Assembly (NCBI GenBank): GCA_913054415.1
Contig: CAJXII010000018.1
Location: forward strand, 1 to 17,869
Source: an uncultured Arcobacter sp.
GTDB lineage: Bacteria; Campylobacterota; Campylobacteria; Campylobacterales; Arcobacteraceae
Reading direction: 5' to 3'
DNA length: 17,869 nucleotides
A program made the position numbers and the translations under genes. Positions 6,342-13,501 of this stretch are shown here, in pieces. Every line of letters starts with the position of its first letter. Within the stretch, counting starts at the first letter, position 1. The notes beneath the pieces were generated by a model, which saw nothing but the letters and a program-made list of their open reading frames with translations, had not been told where the DNA came from and did no database searches.

Positions 6342-7252
6342 TATGCCAAAACCTCTAAAGATAGATTTAGTTTTTCATTTGCTTGATAAGCTTTTTGTTC
6401 ATAACTTGGTTGTTTATTTAAACTAGATATATTTATGCCAGATAGGTTTAGATTAAGTAAATTTAGTTGTTTTCTTAGTTGTTGGATATTGTTTTGTATT
6501 TTTGTTTTAAGTTCATCTTGTTCTATATTTAAGTTGATGGTTAAATTTTTATCTTTATCTAATATTAGCATACTATTAAATTCTCCATAATCTTTTAGGA
6601 GCAAAGATATATGACATGAATTTGTTTTAGTATCATTTACAAACTCTATCTCACCATCTTCCATATTGTCCCAACGAAATGGTAAAGGGTGGTAGTTGGA
6701 GTTATTTGAAAAAGATAAAAGTTGATAGTATCCTATTTGATCTAGTGTTTTATCTATAGTTTTATTGTCTATATGATCTGATATTTTATGAAGTATCCCT
6801 TTTATATCTTGTGTAATATCTTTATCATTGTTTAGTAATTTTGACTCTAAGAATATGCCATTATTTTTTAGATTTGTTTTTAGTTGTGTAGTATCTATAT
6901 TTTTAATATCTACTTTGAATTGTTTTAAAATATTTAACTCTTTGGTAAATTTTTGTTGAGTTTTTGGATCTTGTTCTATTTGTGTGATGATTTTTTCAAT
7001 ATTGTTATTAAGTGGCTTAAAATCAAAAAGGTGTTTGCTATTTTGTAAAAGTTTTGTAATTTGCTGTTTATTTTTGATACCTACATTTAGATCTTTTAAA
7101 AGATCATCAAAAATATTTCTTATAGATTTGTCTTGTAATAAAGTTTTTATATCAATTTTATTATCAACACTTAAAGATTCTATCTTATGTTTTGCTGATA
7201 TATCTAGTTTTGGTGATAGAAGATTTAGTAGTGTTGCTGTATTGATATTCAT
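6341..7252 (-). CDS. FliK-like protein with flagellar hook-length control C-terminal-type domain
   Basis: The 303-residue product is Lys, Asn and Leu-rich and mostly helical-looking in residues 1-180, with no signal peptide. From about residue 185 the pattern changes: PLPFRWDNM, then short strands CHISLLLKDYGEFNSMLIL and LTINLNIEQ, then a helix LKTKIQNNIQQLRKQLNLLNLNL followed by SGINI. This strand-strand-helix plan with the closing L.L.G..i matches the C-terminal Flg_hook domain of FliK, which contacts FlhB. Overall similarity is low, so the assignment rests on the domain plan and on the directly coupled flhX gene. It follows the PP-loop gene by 8 bases, has no visible Shine-Dalgarno, and a TATAAA at 7260-7265 lies 7 bases before the ATG. 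It could be a non-canonical FliK or an FlhX partner of another kind. Confidence 0.65.
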   Translation of the reverse strand: MNINTATLLNLLSPKLDISAKHKIESLSVDNKIDIKTLLQDKSIRNIFDDLLKDLNVGIKNKQQITKLLQNSKHLFDFKPLNNNIEKIITQIEQDPKTQQKFTKELNILKQFKVDIKNIDTTQLKTNLKNNGIFLESKLLNNDKDITQDIKGILHKISDHIDNKTIDKTLDQIGYYQLLSFSNNSNYHPLPFRWDNMEDGEIEFVNDTKTNSCHISLLLKDYGEFNSMLILDKDKNLTINLNIEQDELKTKIQNNIQQLRKQLNLLNLNLSGINISSLNKQPSYEQKAYQANEKLNLSLEVLA

Positions 7253-7260
7253 AGGTTTAT

Positions 7261-8235
7261 TTATATAAAATATTGTTGTAGTTGATCTTTAGAATCAAAT
7301 TTTTGCCCTTGAAGTTGATAATCGGTAAAATCTACTGTATAAAGCTTATCTTTTTGAGTTCTAGCATAAGTAATAATAATATTTGTTGCTAGTTGTTTAT
7401 CTGAAATAGTTGCCGTTTTATCAAATAAACAAAACGGTCCACTTGCATCTAAAACTCTTGCTCTTAGATATTTGTCGCTTGTGGTATTTTTTAGTTTTTC
7501 ATTATCATCTTTATCTCTTCCAATAATAAGTTTAGCACCATCTGGCAATCTTAAATGTCGTCCTGCTTTTAGTGTATCTATATCGTTTTTGTCCATAGTT
7601 GTATATTTTGTAAAATCTCTTAGTCTATCGCTAAATTTCTCTTCCGTTAGCAAACAACCACCAGCAGGTGGTTCAAAATCTTTTAACCCTATCTCTTTTG
7701 CAAGTTGTAGTTGTCTTGATCTGCTTCTACCACTTATATCTAATAGTTTCTCTCTATTGATCCACCCTTCTCTTTCTGGTTTGGTTGGTGCTAAAAGTTT
7801 AGCACAAAGAGGTCGCACTATAAGATCATCATGCTCACTTAGTTTTTGCACTTGTATCATAGCATCTTTTCTTTGACTCATAGGTCTTTGCCCTACAACC
7901 TCTCCACTTATCATAAATGCCGCATCATATTTTTTAAGAAGATCTGCTGTATATCTAAACATAAATCCATGACAATCAATACATGGATTAAAATTCTTAC
8001 CATATCCATATTTTGGATCAAAAAGTACTTCATCTAAATATTCATCTCTTAGATCTAAAATCTCAAGTTTGGCACCTATTTGTTCACACATAAATTTCAT
8101 ATGTTCATCTCTGCTTGTTGTTGCACCAAATCCTGTATTTACATTTATGGCAATCACTTCTATACCTTGATCAATAATAAGCTTCATCGCTAAAACTGAA
8201 TCTAATCCTCCGCTAAATAATGCTAATGCTTTCAT
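7261..8235 (-). CDS. PP-loop tRNA thiolase-like protein (MnmA/ThiI superfamily) with C-terminal RNA-binding-type domain
   Basis: The 324-residue protein begins with the PP-loop SGGLDS (8-13) used to adenylate tRNA uridine. NPCIDCH holds a CxxC pair (C85, C88), GQRPMSQRKDAM follows around 115-126, and PPAGGC places another Cys at 184, giving the pair-plus-single-Cys layout of MnmA/ThiI-type sulfur-transfer enzymes. The C-terminal part (about 195-324, with LKAGRHLRLPDGAKLIIGR) resembles the NFACT-R_2 domain that accompanies this family. The likely role is tRNA thiolation, but target nucleoside and sulfur donor are unknown, and it is not the canonical MnmA. Such proteins are often annotated as tRNA methyl- or thiouridylyltransferase, or argininosuccinate synthase domain protein. 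The ATG has AAGGAA upstream and lies 8 bases after the EnvC-like stop. Confidence 0.82.
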   Translation of the reverse strand: MKALALFSGGLDSVLAMKLIIDQGIEVIAINVNTGFGATTSRDEHMKFMCEQIGAKLEILDLRDEYLDEVLFDPKYGYGKNFNPCIDCHGFMFRYTADLLKKYDAAFMISGEVVGQRPMSQRKDAMIQVQKLSEHDDLIVRPLCAKLLAPTKPEREGWINREKLLDISGRSRSRQLQLAKEIGLKDFEPPAGGCLLTEEKFSDRLRDFTKYTTMDKNDIDTLKAGRHLRLPDGAKLIIGRDKDDNEKLKNTTSDKYLRARVLDASGPFCLFDKTATISDKQLATNIIITYARTQKDKLYTVDFTDYQLQGQKFDSKDQLQQYFI

Positions 8236-8243
8236 ATTCTTCC

Positions 8244-9590
8244 TTATTTTATAAGCTCTTTTGGATTTATAAATTTACCATTTTTAGTAGCTTGAAACAT
8301 AAGAGTATCACTTACCCTACCCACTACAAAACCTTTTTTTATCCATTTGCCTACCCTTAAAGTTGGTGCAATTCTATCCAAATTTGAATAGATTGTGCTT
8401 AAATTGTTTGAGTGTTGCACAATAACGACATTTGATAAGATTCCTTGGTTTTGTTTTACATATACAATTTTTCCTGATAAAATATTATAAACTTTGCTAT
8501 TTGGTCGCTTAGGCTTCATAGTTAAAGCTTCATTAAATAGCTCTATTTTATATACAGGATCATAGTATTTACCAAATTTTTTTACTATTGTATATGATTT
8601 TAAAGGAGCTATTGTTTTTCTACCTTTATATTTGGCTATTTTGATACCTCTAGTAGATGAGCCTATATTTTTTACTTTGATATTGATAGCTTTGTCTAAT
8701 ATTTTACGATCTTTTGAGATTTTGATCTCTTTATTTTGTAATGGTCTTGATCGTTTTTTCTTTTTAGCTTTTTGTTTAGCTTTTATTTTAAGTTGCTCTT
8801 TTAGTTTTGCTAGTCTTGATTTTCTTTGTTGCTCTTTTTGTTTTTGCTCTTTTGCTCTTTTCTCTTTTTTTATTGTTTGGATTTTAAGAATATGTAAATT
8901 ACTAAGTATATCTTGAATATGGTTTTGTTGATCGATAATCTTTTGTAGTTGTTTTTGATATTTTTTATGTTGTTGTGATAAAAGTTTGATAGTTTTTGCT
9001 TTGGTTTTTTTTAGTTGTTTAAGTTTTATTTTTTTACCCTCTTGCTCTTTAATATATTGAGCTAGTTGTATCATTTTGTTTTCATTGTTTCTTGTTGTTG
9101 TAATTAACTCTAAATAGTTTAGATTTAGTTGTAGGATATTGTCTTTTGATTGCTCAAGTAGTAGTGTATAAACCTCTTTATCTATAACCTCTTGTTGATC
9201 TGATTTTTTAGCTAAAGGGATTGCTAAAGATGCACTATACTTATCTATAACTTCATCTACAATATTTTCTTGTATAGATTTTGTTTGTTGTTTTATCTTT
9301 ATAGTGTTTTTTTTCAGCTCTATTACATCAGATTTGACTTTTTGTAATTTTAATTTATTCAAAAAAATAGTATTGATTAAAGTTTCCTCTTCATGCTCTA
9401 ATTTTTCATATTCTTCTTCATTTTTAGCTATAGAATCAGCAAGAAGTTTTATTTTTGTTGCAGTATGTTTTTTTATAACAGAGGTATTTTTTAAACTCTT
9501 TTTATTATTTTTTATTTTTTTATCTATTGTTTTTGTCGATCCATAAAATGTGGTTATTAATAAAATAGATAAAAGTATTACTCTAAACAC
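8244..9590 (-). CDS. EnvC-like periplasmic coiled-coil protein with degenerate LytM (M23) domain
   Basis: The 448-residue product has an N-terminal signal peptide (1-18), a long Lys/Gln-rich coiled coil (about 20-290) and a LytM/M23-type C-terminal domain (about 323-448) recognisable from LSGKIVYV, NVVIVQHSNNLSTIYSNL, VGKWIKKGFVVG and GKFINPKEL. All zinc-ligand positions look lost: the HxxxD site is YKIELFNEA, the YAHL site is Y401-S-N403-L, and HLHFE is TLMFQ (429-433). It is therefore probably not an endopeptidase but an activator of periplasmic amidases, as EnvC is for AmiA/AmiB under FtsEX control. It directly follows ftsX by 14 bases in the same run, the expected arrangement for this complex. 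The start codon is GTG at 9590, supported by GAGG about 7 bases upstream and by the signal peptide. C. jejuni Cj1275c occupies the same place, from memory. Confidence 0.88.
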   Translation of the reverse strand: MFRVILLSILLITTFYGSTKTIDKKIKNNKKSLKNTSVIKKHTATKIKLLADSIAKNEEEYEKLEHEEETLINTIFLNKLKLQKVKSDVIELKKNTIKIKQQTKSIQENIVDEVIDKYSASLAIPLAKKSDQQEVIDKEVYTLLLEQSKDNILQLNLNYLELITTTRNNENKMIQLAQYIKEQEGKKIKLKQLKKTKAKTIKLLSQQHKKYQKQLQKIIDQQNHIQDILSNLHILKIQTIKKEKRAKEQKQKEQQRKSRLAKLKEQLKIKAKQKAKKKKRSRPLQNKEIKISKDRKILDKAINIKVKNIGSSTRGIKIAKYKGRKTIAPLKSYTIVKKFGKYYDPVYKIELFNEALTMKPKRPNSKVYNILSGKIVYVKQNQGILSNVVIVQHSNNLSTIYSNLDRIAPTLRVGKWIKKGFVVGRVSDTLMFQATKNGKFINPKELIK

Positions 9591-9604
9591 AAACTACCTC
9601 ATTG

Positions 9605-10420
9605 CTATTTTTTAGTTTGATATTTTATTAAAACACCAACTATAGATAGTGTCGATACTATCAAAGATAATCCAGCTATAAAAATATAGTTTATCACTAC
9701 TATTTTATGTTGCGAAAAGATAGATAAAAACTCTTCAGAAAAAAACATAGTGATATTTTTTTGAATAAAAAATAAAGTAGCAATAGTTAAAATAATAGAT
9801 AACAATGCACTAATAAACGATACTTGAATAATAGGTTTAGCACTATAAGTTAGACTTCCTCCGTGGTATCTTACTATCTCTATTCGCTCTTTATGTTCAT
9901 AAAACCAAATTGAGATCTGTTTTGATAAAAATAAAATCACAAAGATTAAAAATAAACCAAATACTATTTTCACTAACTGTTGTGAAAAGTTAAGCAATGC
10001 ATAGATTTTATTGTGATTGGAAGCAAAAGTTTCCACTCTTTTGATAGTTTTAAACTCTTTTAGTTGCTTTTGTATTAGATTTAACTCCGAATAACTTGGG
10101 TATTGAGTTAGATATATTTTATAAAAAAATGGTAGTTTTTGTTGTAAAAGTTTAAAAGAAGTTTTTGATAATTGTTTTTTTATATTTGTTAAAATATCAT
10201 CTCTACTGATACCTTTTATATCTTTTACTTCTATATTTGCTAATTTGGTAATATCATCCTTATTTAAAGGCACTCTTGATACAACAAGTATAGAGTAATC
10301 GTTGATAATCTCTTGTTTGTAGTTATTGACAAGATTATTGACACTAAGATATGCCGATAAACTCATAAGCAATAAAAATAGTGGCAAAGTAAAAGCAAAA
10401 ATACTTTTAAGATACTTCAT
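9605..10420 (-). CDS. ftsX: Cell-division ABC transporter permease-like protein FtsX
   Basis: The 271-residue membrane protein has the FtsX plan: a short cytoplasmic N-terminus, a first membrane segment (9-29), a periplasmic domain (about 30-145), then three membrane segments (about 147-168, 195-219 and 239-263) and a short tail. The block WFYEHKERIEIVRYHGGS between segments 2 and 3 matches the conserved cytoplasmic coupling region that contacts FtsE. It is shorter than E. coli FtsX (about 350) because the N-terminal extension is missing, which is normal in this phylum. With FtsE it forms the complex that transmits ATP hydrolysis to a periplasmic hydrolase activator, here most likely the next gene. 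The ATG overlaps the ftsE stop by 14 bases. Confidence 0.9.
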   Translation of the reverse strand: MKYLKSIFAFTLPLFLLLMSLSAYLSVNNLVNNYKQEIINDYSILVVSRVPLNKDDITKLANIEVKDIKGISRDDILTNIKKQLSKTSFKLLQQKLPFFYKIYLTQYPSYSELNLIQKQLKEFKTIKRVETFASNHNKIYALLNFSQQLVKIVFGLFLIFVILFLSKQISIWFYEHKERIEIVRYHGGSLTYSAKPIIQVSFISALLSIILTIATLFFIQKNITMFFSEEFLSIFSQHKIVVINYIFIAGLSLIVSTLSIVGVLIKYQTKK

Positions 10421-11069
10421 ATATCACTCCGTCATTGATAGATAGTTGTCTATAATAAAGTCCAAAATTTGAAGGTATTTTGTGAGTTACTACTACAACT
10501 GTTATACCTAATTGTTCATTGGCACCTCTTAGAAGATTCCATATTACATTTGCTGAGTAATCATCAAGATTTCCTGTAGGCTCATCAGCTAGTATAATTC
10601 TTGGATTGTGTGCTAAAGCTCTAGCAACTGCAACTCTTTGTTGCTCACCTCCACTTAGTTGTGGTGGATAATATCCCAATCTATTTTTTAGCTTTATATG
10701 ATTTAGAAGTTTATGCACTTGTTGCATAGATTGTTCATATTTGTAACCATTGATTTTAAGTGGCAACATAATATTCTCTTCGATTGTATAGTTTTGAATA
10801 AGCTTATAATCTTGAAAAACAATCCCTATATTTTTTCTTAGATTTTGTAAGTTTTTATTGTTTATGTTTTTTAAATCTGTTTTATTTACCAATAATGCAC
10901 CAGCATTTAGTGGTATTTGCCCATATAGAGATTTAAGAAGTGTAGATTTACCACTTCCACTTGATCCAGATATAAATATAAACTCGCCATTTTTTATATT
11001 AAAATTACCATTTTCTATAATATTGTGTTTATTATCATAAGATAGATATAAATTTTTAGCTAATATCAA
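10407..11069 (-). CDS. ftsE: Cell-division ATP-binding protein FtsE
   Basis: The 220-residue ABC ATPase has all nucleotide-binding motifs: Walker A GSSGSGKST (35-43), Q-loop Q86 in IVFQDYKL, signature LSGGEQQR (138-145), Walker B IILADE (158-163), D-loop NLD and H-loop H196. Length and the PPQLSGGEQQRVAVARAL block fit FtsE, and ftsX follows directly. It drives FtsX at the division site. The start is a TTG at 11069. GAGG, inside the last codons of trmB, lies 6 bases upstream and supports that choice, and no better ATG is present. The overlap with the trmB stop is 14 bases, so translation is probably coupled. Confidence 0.93.
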   Translation of the reverse strand: MILAKNLYLSYDNKHNIIENGNFNIKNGEFIFISGSSGSGKSTLLKSLYGQIPLNAGALLVNKTDLKNINNKNLQNLRKNIGIVFQDYKLIQNYTIEENIMLPLKINGYKYEQSMQQVHKLLNHIKLKNRLGYYPPQLSGGEQQRVAVARALAHNPRIILADEPTGNLDDYSANVIWNLLRGANEQLGITVVVVTHKIPSNFGLYYRQLSINDGVIYEVS

Positions 11070-12222
11070 AAATCACCTCTTTGATTAGATTATGTGCTTT
11101 GTAGTTTGCACTTGTTGGTAATGGCAAACCTTGATAATATGATAGTTTGCCATCTTGGACTAAAATATATTTTGTTACAGGTTTATTAAAACTACCAAAA
11201 GTTAGTTTAATCAATCCATTTGATTTATCTGTAATATATCTATATTCAAAATGTATAAAAAAATCTTTTTTAACCATAGGTTTGTTTGGTAAAGTTAGAT
11301 TTTCCAATGAAATTATATTGTTTTCAAAATTAAAATCGTATTGATTTTTAATTTTGGCATCTTTGGTAGTTGAAGTAAATATCACATCCCATATATCTTT
11401 GCCTTGCTTTTTCCATCTTGTTTCATATTTGCTTGTGATATCAATATCTTGATTTTTGATAATTTTAGTTGGGGTATTGGCAAAATGTTTTATCAACTCT
11501 TGTGTATATTCAAAATATTTTATGCTATCTGTTCTTAGTTCTAAAGTTCCATTTGGTTTTAAAACTCTAAGTGATTCGTTGATAAATTCATCACTTAGAA
11601 CTCGTCTGTGCGGTTTTTTATCCCAAGGCACAGGAAAATGAACAAATATTCTTTGCACACTATTTGAATCTAAAAACTCCAAAAACAATCTAGCATCATA
11701 ATTGACAGCGATAATATTTGTAATATTTTGCAATTTGACTTGTTTTAGCATCTGTTCAATAGAAGGTGTATGTATCTCAAGTCCAATAATAAGTTTATCT
11801 GGATTTTGCAAAGCTTGATATATTAGATGTCGCCCACTTCCAAATCCCACTTCTATATATATATCTTTTGTGATGCTAAAACTATGGACAAAATACTCTA
11901 TATCTTTTAGATACTCTTTTTTAGGCTCTAGTTTTTTTGTTTTAGGTTGTGTATTTGAAAACAAAATATTAGCACCACATAAATTAGCATAACTATTTAA
12001 AGCTTTTTGTGCCAAACTTACAGGCGATACTCTAGTAGATGTATCTAATTTAAGTAGTTTATTATTATCTTTATTTTTTAAAGTTAATAAAAACTCTTTA
12101 TTATCTGTTTTGACAGCAATTTTAGATTCTAATGGATGATGTGCTACAAAATCAAACTCTACACCATCATAAATAGTTGGTGTAGATATCTGTTTATGAT
12201 CACTTAGTAGTAGATGGGGCAT
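11056..12222 (-). CDS. trmB: tRNA (guanine-N7-)-methyltransferase, long Campylobacterota form
   Basis: The methyltransferase core lies at about residues 115-285 of 388: the SAM-binding EVGFGSGRH (124-131), GLEIH (147-151), HFPVPWDKKPHRR (205-217) in place of the usual FPDPWPKKRHxKRR, and the closing YETRWKKQG block. TrmB makes 7-methylguanosine at position 46 of tRNA. The E. coli enzyme is about 240 residues. Here there are about 110 extra residues in front and about 100 behind, the latter beta-rich, as I recall for C. jejuni Cj1278c. The acidic residue usual in FPDPW is Val208. The ATG overlaps the flpA stop by 23 bases and has no strong Shine-Dalgarno, suggesting coupled translation from flpA. 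Confidence 0.92.
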   Translation of the reverse strand: MPHLLLSDHKQISTPTIYDGVEFDFVAHHPLESKIAVKTDNKEFLLTLKNKDNNKLLKLDTSTRVSPVSLAQKALNSYANLCGANILFSNTQPKTKKLEPKKEYLKDIEYFVHSFSITKDIYIEVGFGSGRHLIYQALQNPDKLIIGLEIHTPSIEQMLKQVKLQNITNIIAVNYDARLFLEFLDSNSVQRIFVHFPVPWDKKPHRRVLSDEFINESLRVLKPNGTLELRTDSIKYFEYTQELIKHFANTPTKIIKNQDIDITSKYETRWKKQGKDIWDVIFTSTTKDAKIKNQYDFNFENNIISLENLTLPNKPMVKKDFFIHFEYRYITDKSNGLIKLTFGSFNKPVTKYILVQDGKLSYYQGLPLPTSANYKAHNLIKEVIFDIS

Positions 12223-13501
12223 TTTCTTTTGGATCTACTTGTGGTATGATTAATGTTGCTTCTTTTGTTTTTTGAGATACTAAACCAAACTCATCAACAG
12301 CTTCAATAGAGTATTCGTAAGTTATACCTCTTATAATATCTCTATCCTCAAATCTAAGCTCTTTGGTATTTTTGATTTTAGAAGTTGCTCTATCAAAAAA
12401 ACTTTTTCTTACTGTTTTGTATATATTGTATGATACAGCTCTACTATCTCCTGGTTGCCAATTTAAGATAGCTTTTCTATCTTGGATTTGTGCTAATGTG
12501 ATGACAGGTTTAGCTGGTTTTTCAAGTGTTTTTCCAATAATAGATAGTGTATTTTTAGGACTTTCTAAATTATCTTTATCAACGGTAGTTATTTTGTAAT
12601 ATTCTGTTTTACCATCTTGATTTATTACATCATCAAAAGTGTTATCATCTTTTTTTGCTTTTGAGATAAGCTCATAATATCCATGTTCGCTACTACTTCT
12701 GTATATTTTGAAATATTGTAGATCATCCATTTTAACTCTTAATTTCCAAGTTACTCTTATTTTTCTTGGAAGATTTGATGTTGCATCAATCTCTAAAGAT
12801 GGATTTGGTAAAGCTTTTGTTGTTGCAGTAACTACAACGCTTGGTAATGTTTTGATATTGTCGTAAGTTTCAGCTATTACTCTATAAGAATAAGTTGCCC
12901 CATTTGGTAAGTTTCTATTGATATACTCTACATTTAGTCTATGTTTGATAGTTGCGATATCTCTCCATTTTGGATCTTTTAAAGTGCTTCTTTGGATAAT
13001 ATATCTATTGATTCTACTATTTGGATGTGGTCTCCATATGATTTTGATCTGTTTTGGAAGATCACTAATAGCCTCTACAAAAGATATAGGCTCAGGTAAA
13101 GGTAAAGTAGTAATAGGATTTGTTTGTGTTGGTCTTGATTCTTGGTTGTTGTAAGCTACTGTTGCAATAGCATAGATATATTGTGTATCTGGTTTAAGAT
13201 CGGCATCTAAATAGTGCGAAGCATAGCTACCTTTGATAAAGGCTACTCTTTTAAAACTTGTAGCATCTTTTGATACTTCTGCTCTATATAGATAATAACC
13301 TTTGATTTTAGGAGATTTTACCCTTTGCCATTCAAAAGCTATACTGGTTATATCAGATATATATTTAAAACTATCTAACGAAACTTGCGGTAGATTTTCA
13401 TCTATTTTTGGCTTGGCATTTTGATCGGGTAGATTGTTTACACTACAACCACTAAAGCTGATTAAACCTATCAATAATATAAGTTGGGCTAATTTTTTCA
13501 T
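12200..13501 (-). CDS. flpA: FlpA-type lipoprotein with four fibronectin type III-like domains
   Basis: Residues 1-19 form a lipoprotein signal ending in FSGC, with Cys19 as the lipidated residue (the -3 position is Phe, a weak lipobox). Four fibronectin-III-like repeats follow at about 39-131, 136-228, 233-325 and 329-419. Each has the early Trp (FEWQR, IIWRPH, VTWKLR, LNWQPG), the following YxxYR-type strand and the late YxYxV/IxA strand. Repeat 2 contains WRPHPNSRI (156-164), nearly the WRPHPDFRV segment reported as the fibronectin-binding site of C. jejuni FlpA (Cj1279c). Gene order also matches: rluD before, trmB after. Expected location is the outer membrane or periplasm. The start is fixed by the signal peptide and GGAAG upstream, yet it lies 50 bases inside the end of rluD. 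Whether it binds host fibronectin is unknown. Confidence 0.88.
   Translation of the reverse strand: MKKLAQLILLIGLISFSGCSVNNLPDQNAKPKIDENLPQVSLDSFKYISDITSIAFEWQRVKSPKIKGYYLYRAEVSKDATSFKRVAFIKGSYASHYLDADLKPDTQYIYAIATVAYNNQESRPTQTNPITTLPLPEPISFVEAISDLPKQIKIIWRPHPNSRINRYIIQRSTLKDPKWRDIATIKHRLNVEYINRNLPNGATYSYRVIAETYDNIKTLPSVVVTATTKALPNPSLEIDATSNLPRKIRVTWKLRVKMDDLQYFKIYRSSSEHGYYELISKAKKDDNTFDDVINQDGKTEYYKITTVDKDNLESPKNTLSIIGKTLEKPAKPVITLAQIQDRKAILNWQPGDSRAVSYNIYKTVRKSFFDRATSKIKNTKELRFEDRDIIRGITYEYSIEAVDEFGLVSQKTKEATLIIPQVDPKENAPSTTK

Noticed and set aside
7472..7876. A 134-codon open frame on the plus strand opposite the PP-loop thiolase-like gene
   Set aside because: It is a Ser/Leu-rich mirror of a well-supported gene with clear motifs, has no ribosome binding site and resembles no protein.
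8720..9100. Repetitive Lys/Gln-rich stretch in the EnvC-like gene as a DNA repeat
   Set aside because: The repetition is only at amino-acid level, as expected for a coiled coil; there is no regular nucleotide repeat unit.
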